NCBI GenBank assembly: GCA_015056765.1
Contig: SVFQ01000002.1
Coordinates: 124,001 to 188,000 of the forward strand
From: Lachnospiraceae bacterium
Lineage (GTDB): Bacteria > Bacillota > Clostridia > Lachnospirales > Lachnospiraceae
Reading direction: 5' to 3'
Length of the DNA: 64,000 nt
Position 1 is the stretch's first letter, and every line of letters begins with the position of its first letter. A program made the position numbers and the translations under genes. Under the pieces are notes generated by a model. It saw nothing but the letters and a program-made list of their open reading frames with translations, had not been told where the DNA came from and ran no database searches. Below, piece by piece: positions 7,970-16,534 of this stretch.

Positions 7970-10060
7970 TTAAGCATCTGCTTCCTCTTCTTTTTCCTTT
8001 GCTCTATTTGCTATCTCAGCATCCTGGATTTCCTGTGGAGCTTGTTCATAGCGGGCAAATTCATAGGAGAAGTCGCCTCTACCGCCGGTCATGGAGCGAA
8101 GGTCTGTGCAATAGCCATATAGTCCTGTCATTGGAATATCTGCTTCTATGCAGGTCTTGCCATCTGCCGTAGGATTCATACCCAGCACGCGACCTCTACG
8201 TTTATTCAGATCACCCATGACATCACCGGTAAACTGATCCGGTACGATGACTTTTAGGGAAGCGATGGGCTCAAGAAGTACCGGGGAGGCTTTCATGATA
8301 CCATCTTTGAATGCACCAATGGCTGCAGTCTTAAATGCCATTTCGGAGGAGTCTACTGCATGGTAAGAACCATCGTATAATACGGCTTTGATGCCTACTA
8401 CCGGATAGCCTGCCAGAGGTCCTCTCTGTACCCCTTCTGCGATACCTTTTTCAACCGCCGGGAAGAAGTTCTTCGGCACTGCGCCACCTACGACTTCCTG
8501 CTCGAAGATATACGGTGTCTCAAGGTCACCGGATGCAGAGAAGCGCATCTTTACATGACCGTACTGGCCATGTCCGCCAGACTGCTTTTTATACTTATAC
8601 TCTACATCAGAGTTTTTACGAATGGTCTCTCTAAAAGCTACCTTTGGTTTACTGAGTTTAATCTCACACTTATATTCATTGAGAAGCTTGCTGGCGATGA
8701 CATCCAGATGCTGGTCACCCATACCATACAGAAGCATCTGTCTGTTCTCTGCATCATTTACATTCTTGATGGTGAGATCTTCGTGGGTCATCTTCTGGAT
8801 GGCCTGTGCAATCTTATCGATATCCCCTTTATTTACCGGCTCATATCTCTTATAAGTGTATGGCGTTGGAAGGTCAGGCTTGCCATATTTGATGGTATGG
8901 CCTTTGGTAGATAAGGAATCACCGGTTCTGGCAGCAGTCAGTTTCGCAATGGCACCGATATCACCGGCATGCAGTTCCGGTACTTCGATTGGCTTATTGC
9001 CCTGTAATACATACAATTTACCAATCTTCATATCGATATCTTTATCTACGTTGTAGACTTCATCATCGGTTTTCAATACACCGGAGTATACCTTGATCAG
9101 GGAGTATTTACCGATATATGGATCCACAATGGTCTTCCAAATCTGACCGGATTTTGCTTTTGCAAAGTCATAGTCAGCTTCAAAGATTTCATTGGTCTTT
9201 AAATCCACACCGGCTACTTTTCTATTTTCAGGACTTGGGAAGTATTTAATCACATCATCCATCAAGGTGTAGATACCCTGGCACAACAGGTTGGAACCCA
9301 TGGTAATTGGGAATACGCTACAATCCATGACATTATTACGCATAGCCGCACGGATTTCCGCTTCAGAGAAGGATTCGCCATTAAAGAATCTTTCCATGAA
9401 TTCTTCGGATGTTTCAGCCACAGCTTCCAGCAAGGTGTCTTTACAGATTTTCAGGTTATCCTTACTGTAATCCGGGATTTCACATTCTACGACTTCTTTG
9501 CCTTGCCATCTATTACCTGTTTCCGTGATGACATTGATATAACCCACAAATTTCTCGTTTTCACGAATTGGTAAATGGAATGGAGCAATGCGCTTTCCGT
9601 ATTTATTCGTCAGATCTTCCACCACCTGTCTAAAGGAGGCAGAATCCACATCCATCTCATCTACGTAGAAAATACGTGGCAGATGATACTTTTCGCATAA
9701 ATCCCAAGCGCGCTCTGTACCTACTTCCACGCCGGCCTTTCCGGACACAACAATAATTGCTGCCCCTGCGGCCAACATAGCTTCTTCTACTTCTCCTGCA
9801 AAATCAAAGAAACCGGGAGTATCCAGAATGTTGAGTTTATAGCCTTGCCATTCGACTGGAATTACAGATGTGCCCAAAGAAATTTTACGAGCCTGCTCTT
9901 CTTTTTGGTAGTCTGAAATGGTATTACCATCCTCTACCTTACCCATACGACTTGTCAGTCCGGCCATATAAGCCATAGCCTCAGCCAGACTGGTTTTCCC
10001 CGAGCCCCCATGCCCGAGAAGTACCACGTTACGAATCTTGTCAGTTGTGTAAACGTTCAT
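7970..10060 (-). CDS. Elongation factor G-like GTPase (EF-G paralog)
   Basis: Translational GTPase of the EF-G superfamily, 696 residues. P-loop GHGGSGKTSL is near residue 16, G3 is DTPGF, then domain II, domain III, domain IV (SGGHGQYGHVKM) and the C-terminal EF-G fold (GRVLGMNPTADGKTCIEADIPM). The G4 guanine-specificity motif, normally NKxD, reads DEMD (about residues 133-136), which sets it apart from canonical FusA. It stands alone with its own terminator and not in the rpsL-rpsG-fusA-tuf cluster, as expected of a paralog. Start ATG 10060 has GGAGGG. Such paralogs are common in Clostridia; their role is not settled. It could act in translation under particular conditions or in ribosome recycling. 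Confidence 0.9.
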   Translation of the reverse strand: MNVYTTDKIRNVVLLGHGGSGKTSLAEAMAYMAGLTSRMGKVEDGNTISDYQKEEQARKISLGTSVIPVEWQGYKLNILDTPGFFDFAGEVEEAMLAAGAAIIVVSGKAGVEVGTERAWDLCEKYHLPRIFYVDEMDVDSASFRQVVEDLTNKYGKRIAPFHLPIRENEKFVGYINVITETGNRWQGKEVVECEIPDYSKDNLKICKDTLLEAVAETSEEFMERFFNGESFSEAEIRAAMRNNVMDCSVFPITMGSNLLCQGIYTLMDDVIKYFPSPENRKVAGVDLKTNEIFEADYDFAKAKSGQIWKTIVDPYIGKYSLIKVYSGVLKTDDEVYNVDKDIDMKIGKLYVLQGNKPIEVPELHAGDIGAIAKLTAARTGDSLSTKGHTIKYGKPDLPTPYTYKRYEPVNKGDIDKIAQAIQKMTHEDLTIKNVNDAENRQMLLYGMGDQHLDVIASKLLNEYKCEIKLSKPKVAFRETIRKNSDVEYKYKKQSGGHGQYGHVKMRFSASGDLETPYIFEQEVVGGAVPKNFFPAVEKGIAEGVQRGPLAGYPVVGIKAVLYDGSYHAVDSSEMAFKTAAIGAFKDGIMKASPVLLEPIASLKVIVPDQFTGDVMGDLNKRRGRVLGMNPTADGKTCIEADIPMTGLYGYCTDLRSMTGGRGDFSYEFARYEQAPQEIQDAEIANRAKEKEEEADA

Positions 10061-10213
10061 GTGCTAAACCCTCCAAGCCTTTATAGTTTTTTACTTATAG
10101 ATATATTTTACTATCATCTATACGGGAGAGCAAGTATTATTCAGTCAATTATGTTTGAATTGTGTATATTTTTTGACAAATAGAGAAAATAAGGGATTCT
10201 ATCTAACGAAATA

Positions 10214-10233
10214 GGAGCGTATCTCTACGCTCC
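10214..10233 (-). terminator. Probable terminator of the ZIP transporter gene
   Basis: Minus-strand GGAGCGTA-gaga-TACGCTCC followed by TATTTCGTT, six bp after the stop codon. The T-run is weak, so confidence is moderate. The remainder of 10061-10213 shows nothing clear. Confidence 0.6.
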
Positions 10234-10238
10234 CAGCT

Positions 10239-11009
10239 TTATCCAAGGGCTACATCCAAAATCATCATGATGATGAAACCCAATGCAAAACTAATGGTAC
10301 CGATATTGGAGTGTTTGCCTTCCGCCATCTCCGGAACCAGTTCTTCTACCACCACATACATCATGGCACCGGCTGCAAAGCTAAGAAGATATGGCATCGT
10401 CGGAATCAGAAGTCCCGCTGCACCCAGAACCAAGACCGCACCGATAGGCTCAACCACACCGGATAATACCCCATACAGGAAAGTCCGCCACTTCGCTACG
10501 CCTTCTGCACGTAGTGGCATGGATACGATAGCGCCTTCCGGGAAATTCTGAATCGCGATACCAATGGCCAGGGCTAAGGCACCCATGAAGGATATGGTTT
10601 CATTCCCATAACGCCAGCCGGCGGCTACTACGCCTACCGCCATACCTTCCGGCAGATTGTGCAATGTCACAGCCAGTACCAGCTTCGTAGTACGCTTCAA
10701 ACCGCTTCTTGGTCCTTCCTCACTTTTATCAATGTGAATATGCGGAATAACCATGTCAAGAACCAGCAAAAAGAGCATACCAATGAAAAATCCAATGGCA
10801 GAAGGTATAAACCGAAGTTTTCCCATACTCTGTGCCTGCTCTAACGCCGGCAAAATCAAACTGAAAAAAGAAGCCGCCACCATGACACCGGCGGCAAATC
10901 CACCAAGACCTTTCTGGGTAGTCTGTTTCATCTCGTCCTTCATAAAGAAGACACAGGTTGCACCCAATGCGGTTCCTAAAAAAGGAATTAATATAATTGT
11001 CCAAATCAT
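10239..11009 (-). CDS. ZIP family divalent metal transporter
   Basis: Integral membrane transporter importing zinc or related divalent metals, 256 residues with about eight predicted membrane segments. The paired metal-binding signatures of the GufA/ZupT branch are clear: HNLPEG in TM4 (near residue 125) and NFPEG in TM5 (near residue 165). A short histidine-bearing loop HIHIDKSEE lies before TM4, a usual place for a metal-sensing loop. Start ATG 11009 follows GAGGAG. It is a single-gene unit with a terminator downstream and shares its upstream gap with the divergently transcribed small gene at 11140. Which metal is carried cannot be read from sequence. Confidence 0.92.
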   Translation of the reverse strand: MIWTIILIPFLGTALGATCVFFMKDEMKQTTQKGLGGFAAGVMVAASFFSLILPALEQAQSMGKLRFIPSAIGFFIGMLFLLVLDMVIPHIHIDKSEEGPRSGLKRTTKLVLAVTLHNLPEGMAVGVVAAGWRYGNETISFMGALALAIGIAIQNFPEGAIVSMPLRAEGVAKWRTFLYGVLSGVVEPIGAVLVLGAAGLLIPTMPYLLSFAAGAMMYVVVEELVPEMAEGKHSNIGTISFALGFIIMMILDVALG

Positions 11010-11074
11010 AACCCATCACTCCTCACTTATGTTTTCCACCTTCTATTTTAACAAAAGATTTCAAAATTTGAATA

Positions 11075-11103
11075 TTGAACATCCGTTCTATCTGTGCTAC
11101 ACT
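11075..11103 (+). promoter_or_regulatory. Promoter of the small gene at 11140
   Basis: Plus-strand TTGAAC, 17-bp spacer, TACACT, about 30 nt before the start codon. The good spacing supports expression of the small downstream gene. Confidence 0.6.
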
Positions 11104-11139
11104 TAAATCGAAAATTTGTTCTATTGTTAGAGGTTATGT

Positions 11140-11424
11140 ATGAAGCGAGTATTTGATGTAGACGTAATATGTGAGCACAGGACCGACGCTACCACTGTGC
11201 CCATGAGATTTAGACTGATGAATGATGAAGGAGTCTATGAATCCTACTCGATTTCTGCCTATAAGCTTGTTCCCACCCATGGATGTTATACCTCCAGTGA
11301 CAGTGTCTATGTCTGTGACAGCACCCAGATTTTCGAGTGCCGTGTCACTATCTTTGGTTTGCAACGCATCGTGCGACTCTACTATGAGCCCAAGTCCGGC
11401 AACTCTTGGAAATTAGCGGTATAA
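11140..11424 (+). CDS. Small protein of unknown function
   Basis: A 94-residue protein, not recognised. ATG 11140 is preceded by AGAGG at seven bases and by a good promoter. The sequence alternates hydrophobic and polar residues (RVFDVDVICEHRTD, RVTIFGLQRIVRLYYEP) and looks like an all-beta soluble fold with three cysteines. There is no signal peptide or membrane segment. It stands alone between the divergent ZIP gene and the convergent acyltransferase, and the shared hairpin at 11427 follows its stop. An ORF on the opposite strand (11134-11364) is judged a shadow because it lacks a ribosome binding site. Confidence 0.62.
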   Translation: MKRVFDVDVICEHRTDATTVPMRFRLMNDEGVYESYSISAYKLVPTHGCYTSSDSVYVCDSTQIFECRVTIFGLQRIVRLYYEPKSGNSWKLAV

Positions 11425-11426
11425 AA

Positions 11427-11458
11427 AAGTCCTCTAACCCGGTTGGATTAGAGGACTT
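11427..11458 (-). terminator. Terminator of the acyltransferase gene, possibly bidirectional
   Basis: AAGTCCTCTAA-cccggttgga-TTAGAGGACTT. On the minus strand it is followed by TTTTTT; on the plus strand the tail is poor. It sits between two convergent genes. Confidence 0.85.
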
Positions 11459-11468
11459 GATTGTCTCA

Positions 11469-12188
11469 TTATGCAGTTTCTTCTGCGATTTTATCTAAAA
11501 TTCTTTGGCGTACCATTTCAGCAATTTCATTGGTACGCATGTTTTTGTATTCCTCGTATGGGATAGGCTTTAAGTAATGCACATAGGTAGTAACAGGACC
11601 CAGGTGGTAACTGTTATATACTTTATAGGAATCGATTAAGGCGATAGGGACAATAGGTGCTTTTGCTTTGATGGCCACCTTGAAACTTCCGGGTTTAAAG
11701 GCTACCGGAATGTTACGATTGTTGAACTTATAGCCACCCTCCGGGAAGATGATGAATTTGCGTCCTTTTTCCCGAATTTCCTTGGCAGTCTCGTTGAAGA
11801 TATCTACAGTCTGACGCAGGTCTTTGATTTTCAAACGCTTAGACTCTGTCAAATCTACGAACTCATTTACCAGAATTGTGTGACTTTTGCGCTCGTCCAT
11901 GATGAAAGCGCAAGGCTCTTTATGGGTATACATGATACCCAGTGCATCGTACTTTCCCTGGTGATTTGGAACCATGACATAGCCGCCTTCTTTGGGAAGG
12001 TTTTCGATGCCGGTGGCAATGGTCTTTACCTTACCGGTGCGATTCATGAGATAGACCACATGCATGGCTAATTTGTATCTGCGAACTTCGTCATACTTTT
12101 CCTTATGATCAGCGTAGTAACGCATCTTGGTTATCATGTAAGGTGCCCGAAATAGATTCATCAGGATCACGTAAAAAAATTTAAGCAT
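11469..12188 (-). CDS. PlsC-type 1-acylglycerol-3-phosphate acyltransferase
   Basis: Membrane-associated acyltransferase of phospholipid synthesis, transferring an acyl group to lysophosphatidate. The 239-residue protein has a hydrophobic N-terminus (MLKFFYVILMNLFRAPYMI), the catalytic block NHQGKYD (NHxxxxD) near residue 75, and the substrate-binding block FPEGG near residue 150. The ORF track begins 66 bp upstream, but a perfectly spaced promoter (12208-12236) lies inside that extension and GGGAG precedes ATG 12188, so the shorter start is used. It is a single-gene unit. It could act on another lysolipid; PlsC is the simplest reading. Confidence 0.88.
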   Translation of the reverse strand: MLKFFYVILMNLFRAPYMITKMRYYADHKEKYDEVRRYKLAMHVVYLMNRTGKVKTIATGIENLPKEGGYVMVPNHQGKYDALGIMYTHKEPCAFIMDERKSHTILVNEFVDLTESKRLKIKDLRQTVDIFNETAKEIREKGRKFIIFPEGGYKFNNRNIPVAFKPGSFKVAIKAKAPIVPIALIDSYKVYNSYHLGPVTTYVHYLKPIPYEEYKNMRTNEIAEMVRQRILDKIAEETA

Positions 12189-12207
12189 AGTTTTCTCCCA
12201 CTTGTAT

Positions 12208-12236
12208 ATTATAACGGAGACGGAAAACATGTTCAA
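12208..12236 (-). promoter_or_regulatory. Promoter of the PlsC-type acyltransferase
   Basis: Minus-strand TTGAAC, 17-bp spacer, TATAAT. It decides the start codon at 12188 because transcription would begin downstream of the longer ORF's start. Confidence 0.85.
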
Positions 12237-12273
12237 ATTATGTTCAGAAGTCAAACAATTTTAACACTTTAAC

Positions 12274-12302
12274 TTGATAAATTGCCCTTGCTCCTCTATA
12301 GT
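12274..12302 (+). promoter_or_regulatory. tyrA promoter
   Basis: Plus-strand TTGATA, 17-bp spacer, TATAGT, leaving a leader of about 48 nt. It is divergent from the acyltransferase promoter, 37 bp away. Confidence 0.8.
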
Positions 12303-12356
12303 AATAAATAAGAGTTTGCTCCAAGGGGCAGCCAGAAAACAACTGAGGGAAAACAC

Positions 12357-13460
12357 ATGACAAACAATAGTGCATTTCATAGTATCGGATTTATTGGACT
12401 TGGCTTGATCGGCGGTTCTGTAGCAAAGGCTGCAAAACTTGCTTATCCAAATCTGGAAATCTATTTTTATGACAAAGATGAAATCACAATTACATTAGCA
12501 GAAGAAAAGGGTTACCATTACGTAGAACTAACGGATCCTAAATTGACCCAGGCGGAGATTCTCTTTCTATGTGGTCCGGTACTTGCCAATAGTGAAAATC
12601 TAAAAAACATAGCAAATCAGCTGGGAGATGATACATTATTGACTGATGTGGGCTCTGTAAAAAAAGAGATTACAGACGAAGTATCTGCTTTGGGACTTAA
12701 CGCGAAGTTCATCGGTGGTCATCCCATGGCAGGTAGTGAACGTATCGGTTTTGCAAACAGTACCCATAAGATTCTGAAGAATGCATATTATATTCTTTCA
12801 CCAAGTGACGCTAATACGACAGCGCAAATAGAGAAGCTGACTAGCTTTGTTACAGCCATCGGTGCTTTGCCACTTACATTGGCGCCGGAGAAGCACGACT
12901 ACGTGACAGCTGCCATTTCTCATCTGCCACATGTCATTTCTGCATCCTTGGTGAATCTAGTAAAAAATTCCGATGATCCAAATGGCACCATGAAGATGAT
13001 TGCGGCAGGCGGGTTTAAGGATATCACCAGAATATCCTCATCCTCACCCACTATGTGGGAACACATCTGCATGACCAATAAGGATAATATCCTGGCACTA
13101 CTGGATGACTATATGGCATCCCTGTCTGCTATTCGAAGTGAAATCGAAGCACAGAAAAGTGATGAGATCCATGACTTCTTTGATTCTGCCAGAACCTACA
13201 GGGACTCCTTCCCGGAGACCAGTTCCGGTCCAATCAAAAAGGCACACGTATTCTATGTAGAGATTCCGGATGAGAATGGTGCACTAGCTACCATCGTGAC
13301 GCTACTTGCCTTTGCACAAATCTCTATCAAAAACATCAGCATCACCCATAATCGTGAGGTGGCGCAAGGTTCTCTACGTATGGAATTATACGAAGAAAAA
13401 GATTTGCCAAGAGCAATGCAGATCCTACAAGAAAAGAACTATCAGGTATTTCAATCATAA
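12357..13460 (+). CDS. tyrA: Prephenate dehydrogenase with C-terminal ACT domain
   Basis: Oxidatively decarboxylates prephenate to 4-hydroxyphenylpyruvate in tyrosine synthesis, using NAD(P). The 367-residue protein has an N-terminal Rossmann fold with GFIGLGLIGGS (residues 12-22), the substrate motif GGHPMAGSE (about 120), an alpha-helical dimerisation domain with HDYVTAAISHLPH, and a C-terminal ACT domain from about residue 295 (HVFYVEIPDENGALATI) that probably mediates tyrosine feedback. ATG 12357 follows GAGGGA. It converges on aroA, the preceding shikimate-pathway step. No attenuator or T-box is visible in the leader. Confidence 0.95.
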   Translation: MTNNSAFHSIGFIGLGLIGGSVAKAAKLAYPNLEIYFYDKDEITITLAEEKGYHYVELTDPKLTQAEILFLCGPVLANSENLKNIANQLGDDTLLTDVGSVKKEITDEVSALGLNAKFIGGHPMAGSERIGFANSTHKILKNAYYILSPSDANTTAQIEKLTSFVTAIGALPLTLAPEKHDYVTAAISHLPHVISASLVNLVKNSDDPNGTMKMIAAGGFKDITRISSSSPTMWEHICMTNKDNILALLDDYMASLSAIRSEIEAQKSDEIHDFFDSARTYRDSFPETSSGPIKKAHVFYVEIPDENGALATIVTLLAFAQISIKNISITHNREVAQGSLRMELYEEKDLPRAMQILQEKNYQVFQS

Positions 13461-13490
13461 ACAAAAGGAGCACTTCGCTCCTTTTTGTTT
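13459..13490. terminator. Bidirectional terminator between tyrA and aroA
   Basis: AAACAAAAGGAGC-acttc-GCTCCTTTTTGTTT, overlapping the tyrA stop codon. T-rich tails exist on both strands, so it can serve tyrA; for the minus strand it lies about 90 bp past aroA. Confidence 0.85.
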
Positions 13491-13506
13491 ACCATTGAAT
13501 AGACCG

Positions 13507-13548
13507 CTGACAGTCGGTGTGGAAAAGCGCAAGCAATGAGGCTGTCAG
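13507..13548. repeat. Imperfect stem-loop element between tyrA and aroA
   Basis: CTGACAG and CTGTCAG are inverted arms 28 bp apart inside a GC-richer stretch (13500-13570) that encodes no gene. It lies between the bidirectional terminator and the aroA stop. It may be a remnant of an interspersed repeat; nothing else is seen. Confidence 0.3.
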
Positions 13549-13582
13549 AACGGAGTAGCGTCTCACCCATTTATGCAATGTC

Positions 13583-15025
13583 TTAGTCATGTTGTAGTTC
13601 ATCCCAAATCTCAAAATAATTCTCGAATGTCTTACGACAACATTCTGGATTCTCTATCACAATACCAGGTATACGAAGGCCTGTTAATGTGAAAGACATG
13701 GCTACACGATGATCCTCATAAGTATGTATCAAATGTTTGTTTAAACCCTGTCTCGCAAAAGTAATGGAAAGTCGATCGCAATAAGCGGCTTCTTCTAGTG
13801 GATAAATTCGAATTCCATCTTCTAATTCTTCCACCCTTATCCCCAAGGTAGATAGATTATCTATGATAGCATGGATTCTATCACACTCCTGGCCTCTGAT
13901 ATGAGCAATGCCCGTAATTTCTGTGACAGAATCCGCAAAAGGTGCAATGGCCGCCAATGTCAGTGCCTGATCTGAGAACTGATTCATATTGATATGGACA
14001 CCATGTAATACAGGAAATCTGTATTGACGTTCTTTGCCTTCTGCGTCGTGGATGACATAATGATTTGTTTCCACAGGTGATTTTAGGCGCAAGCCCTTCT
14101 CACCCTCTTCTACCTTGCAGCCCATTTGCTCTAATACATCTAGGAACTTCAGGTCACCCTGATGCAAGTCGCGCCGGACATTCTCTACTTCCACTTCTCC
14201 GCCTAGGATAGCTGCGGCTGCATAGAAGTAGCACGCACCGGACATATCCACTTCAATCTGGTAATCCTGGACTTTGATTGGCTCTCTGCCATCTACTACA
14301 TAGGTATCTCCATCAAAGGTCACCGGAACGCCGAAGTCCTTCAACAAATCCATCGTCATCCGGATGTAAGTGCCGGTCTTCTTCTCACTGGTCACGCGTA
14401 TCTTTCCCACTACGCCGGATCCGGCAAAGGTCAGAAGCCACGCTGTCAGATACTGGGTGCTACGGCTGATATCTAATTCCAGTTGATATGTCTTTTGCGC
14501 AATTTTTTCAGCCTGCAGTTCGTTTTCTTCAGAAGACGCTTCATCTGAAAGCGCAAATAGGCCTCGAAGTTTGATTGGCAGATGACCTTTTTCCTCCAAA
14601 TACCGGAAAGAAACCCCCAAATCTTCTAGGGTGTGAAACAGCTCCTTCATAGGTCTTTTCTTCATCTGCTCCGAGCACTGAATCTCGTACTCTCCATCGG
14701 AAAAGGCTAAGAAGGAAGTCAGGAATCTGGCGCCGGTACCGGCAGAGCCCACATCGATAGTAGCTTTTTTCTTCGGTATATCCCTGCCACATCCATGAAC
14801 TGTGACTTGATAGTTTTTTTCATCTATCTCCAGCTCATAGCCCAAATCTCTCAGGCTTTGTAAGAAATGTCTGGTATCATCGCTGAATTGAACCCCGGAA
14901 ACGACAGAAGTTCCCTCTGACTTCGCTGCCAAAAGAAGGACTCGGTTGCTGAGGCTTTTCGACCCCGGTACCTTGATTATGTCCTTCATTTTGCGCTTCA
15001 TCATGGGAACTTCGTAAGTAGTCAT
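13583..15025 (-). CDS. aroA: 3-phosphoshikimate 1-carboxyvinyltransferase (EPSP synthase), divergent type
   Basis: Joins shikimate 3-phosphate and PEP in the shikimate pathway. At 480 residues it is longer than the usual 425-450, with inserts near residues 165-185 and 320-345. Recognisable blocks are KVPGSKSLSNR (substrate lysine), GSAGTGARFLT (where GNAGTAMRP is usual), SRSTQYLTA, the catalytic Asp in NQFSDQALT, EDHRVAMSF and the C-terminal KTFENYF. The block usually written RxKExDR is RGQECDR, so the phosphate-contacting Lys is Gln. The RFLT wording is closer to fungal AROM-type enzymes than to E. coli AroA. It is 14 bp downstream of the PilZ gene and probably shares its promoter. The reaction is likely but not certain given the substitutions. 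Confidence 0.85.
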   Translation of the reverse strand: MTTYEVPMMKRKMKDIIKVPGSKSLSNRVLLLAAKSEGTSVVSGVQFSDDTRHFLQSLRDLGYELEIDEKNYQVTVHGCGRDIPKKKATIDVGSAGTGARFLTSFLAFSDGEYEIQCSEQMKKRPMKELFHTLEDLGVSFRYLEEKGHLPIKLRGLFALSDEASSEENELQAEKIAQKTYQLELDISRSTQYLTAWLLTFAGSGVVGKIRVTSEKKTGTYIRMTMDLLKDFGVPVTFDGDTYVVDGREPIKVQDYQIEVDMSGACYFYAAAAILGGEVEVENVRRDLHQGDLKFLDVLEQMGCKVEEGEKGLRLKSPVETNHYVIHDAEGKERQYRFPVLHGVHINMNQFSDQALTLAAIAPFADSVTEITGIAHIRGQECDRIHAIIDNLSTLGIRVEELEDGIRIYPLEEAAYCDRLSITFARQGLNKHLIHTYEDHRVAMSFTLTGLRIPGIVIENPECCRKTFENYFEIWDELQHD

Positions 15026-15039
15026 AATTATCTCCGCTG

Positions 15040-15384
15040 TTATTCCTGTGTGCCGTTATGAATCATGTCATAAATGCTAATCTTATTGGCATCCAGTCCT
15101 GCCATGCCAACAAAGGTAGCTCCATAGTTAAATACGGACTCGTCTTCCGGATTTACCTCGATACGAACAATCTTCAAGAAAGAGTGAATCACTTCACCGG
15201 TCCAAATACGAAGATTTGCTTCATATACGCCTTTGATTTCAAGTTTTGCAGGGCTTGTAAAACCAACACCAGTCTTAGACAAGTCTGTTACTTCGATTTT
15301 TGCTTCCTGGGTATCCCCCTGTAATCCTTTGATTACCAATTCGGAATTGAGTTCCAAACGTCTGCTTTTTCTACGATCTTCCAT
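15040..15384 (-). CDS. PilZ domain protein (cyclic di-GMP receptor)
   Basis: A 114-residue stand-alone PilZ domain. Both c-di-GMP contacts are present: the N-terminal RRKSRR (RxxxR) and DLSKTGVGF (D/NxSxxG) at about residues 33-41. The rest is a beta barrel with a C-terminal helix. Start ATG 15384 has GAGGTGG and a promoter lies 42 bp upstream. It is the first gene of a unit with aroA, an unexpected pairing that may be only positional. A diguanylate cyclase gene lies 7 kb away at 22919. The target process is unknown. Confidence 0.9.
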   Translation of the reverse strand: MEDRRKSRRLELNSELVIKGLQGDTQEAKIEVTDLSKTGVGFTSPAKLEIKGVYEANLRIWTGEVIHSFLKIVRIEVNPEDESVFNYGATFVGMAGLDANKISIYDMIHNGTQE

Positions 15385-15425
15385 AACCCACCTCTAAATC
15401 ATAAAATTGTTTTACCAACAATTCC

Positions 15426-15454
15426 ATTGTAAAGCATTCCTACGCATTTGTCAC
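15426..15454 (-). promoter_or_regulatory. Promoter of the PilZ-aroA unit
   Basis: Minus-strand GTGACA, 17-bp spacer, TACAAT, in the gap after queA, which shows no clear terminator of its own. Confidence 0.55.
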
Positions 15455-15483
15455 TTTTCAATCAGGATAAATTCCTAAGCTTC

Positions 15484-16515
15484 TTAGTGAATAAACATAG
15501 CATCGCCGAAGGAGAAGAAACGATATCTCTCCTGCACCGCCACTTCATAAGCATGCAACACATGCTCTCTTCCTGCCAGGGCGCTGACAAGCATCACCAG
15601 GGTTGACTCCGGTAAATGGAAGTTGGTAATGAGTGCATCCAGTACCTGGAACTTATAGCCCGGATAGATGAAAATCTGGGTATCACCGCTTCCCGGCATT
15701 ACTTTACCATCTACCGCAGCGCTTTCGATGGTACGGGTAGAGGTAGTACCGACACAGATGACTCTGCCACCCTTTGCTTTGGTTTCATTGATGGCATCAG
15801 CCGCTTCCTTAGATACATGATAATACTCAGAATGCATATGGTGATTCAATACATTTTCTTCTTTGACCGGACGGAAAGTGCCAAGTCCAACATGTAGCGT
15901 CACATATACGAGACGCACGCCCTTTTCTTCAATTCTCTGAAGAAGCTCCTTGGTAAAGTGAAGGCCTGCTGTAGGAGCAGCTGCACTACCTTCATACTTT
16001 GCATATACAGTCTGATATCTGTTACGGTCCTGCAGTTTATGGGTGATATAGGGTGGTAAAGGCATCTCGCCTAAGCGGTCCAGTACTTCTTCAAAGATAC
16101 CTTCATAGGAGAACTGTACCAGTCGGTTACCATCCTCTAACACATCGATAATCTTTGCACTGAGAACGCCATCACCAAAGGTAATTTCTGCACCTACACG
16201 GCATTTCTTACCTGGTTTTACCAGTGTTTCCCAGACATCCTTCTCACGGCGCTTCAGGAGTAGAATCTCCACTGTCGCACCGGTATCCTTCTTCGTTCCC
16301 ATAAGTCTGGCCGGAATGACCTTGGTATCATTTAATACCAGGCAGTCACCGGGATTCAGGTCATCGATGATGTCATGAAATACCGCATGTTCGATTTCCC
16401 CTGTCACCTTATCCAGCTTCATGAGTCTGGAGGAAGATCGATCCTCCAGAGGATCCTGCGCAATCAGTTCCTCCGGCAGATCATAATAAAAATCACTTTT
16501 TAATAATTGTTCCAT
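15484..16515 (-). CDS. queA: S-adenosylmethionine:tRNA ribosyltransferase-isomerase
   Basis: Transfers and isomerises the ribosyl moiety of SAM onto preQ1-modified tRNA, forming epoxyqueuosine at the wobble position. The 343-residue length is standard. Family landmarks are the N-terminal [46 protein letters not shown] and the C-terminal [18 protein letters not shown]. It follows the M18 aminopeptidase gene by 19 bp and is the last gene of the pheS-pheT-peptidase-queA run. No other queuosine genes are in the window. A start at ATG 16515 is accepted from family length. Confidence 0.97.
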   Translation of the reverse strand: MEQLLKSDFYYDLPEELIAQDPLEDRSSSRLMKLDKVTGEIEHAVFHDIIDDLNPGDCLVLNDTKVIPARLMGTKKDTGATVEILLLKRREKDVWETLVKPGKKCRVGAEITFGDGVLSAKIIDVLEDGNRLVQFSYEGIFEEVLDRLGEMPLPPYITHKLQDRNRYQTVYAKYEGSAAAPTAGLHFTKELLQRIEEKGVRLVYVTLHVGLGTFRPVKEENVLNHHMHSEYYHVSKEAADAINETKAKGGRVICVGTTSTRTIESAAVDGKVMPGSGDTQIFIYPGYKFQVLDALITNFHLPESTLVMLVSALAGREHVLHAYEVAVQERYRFFSFGDAMFIH

Positions 16516-16534
16516 TTTAACTAACCAATTCTAA

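Noticed and set aside
10756-11019. 87-residue minus-strand ORF overlapping the ZIP gene start
   Set aside because: Out of frame with the clear transporter; a shadow that only uses the upstream ATG.
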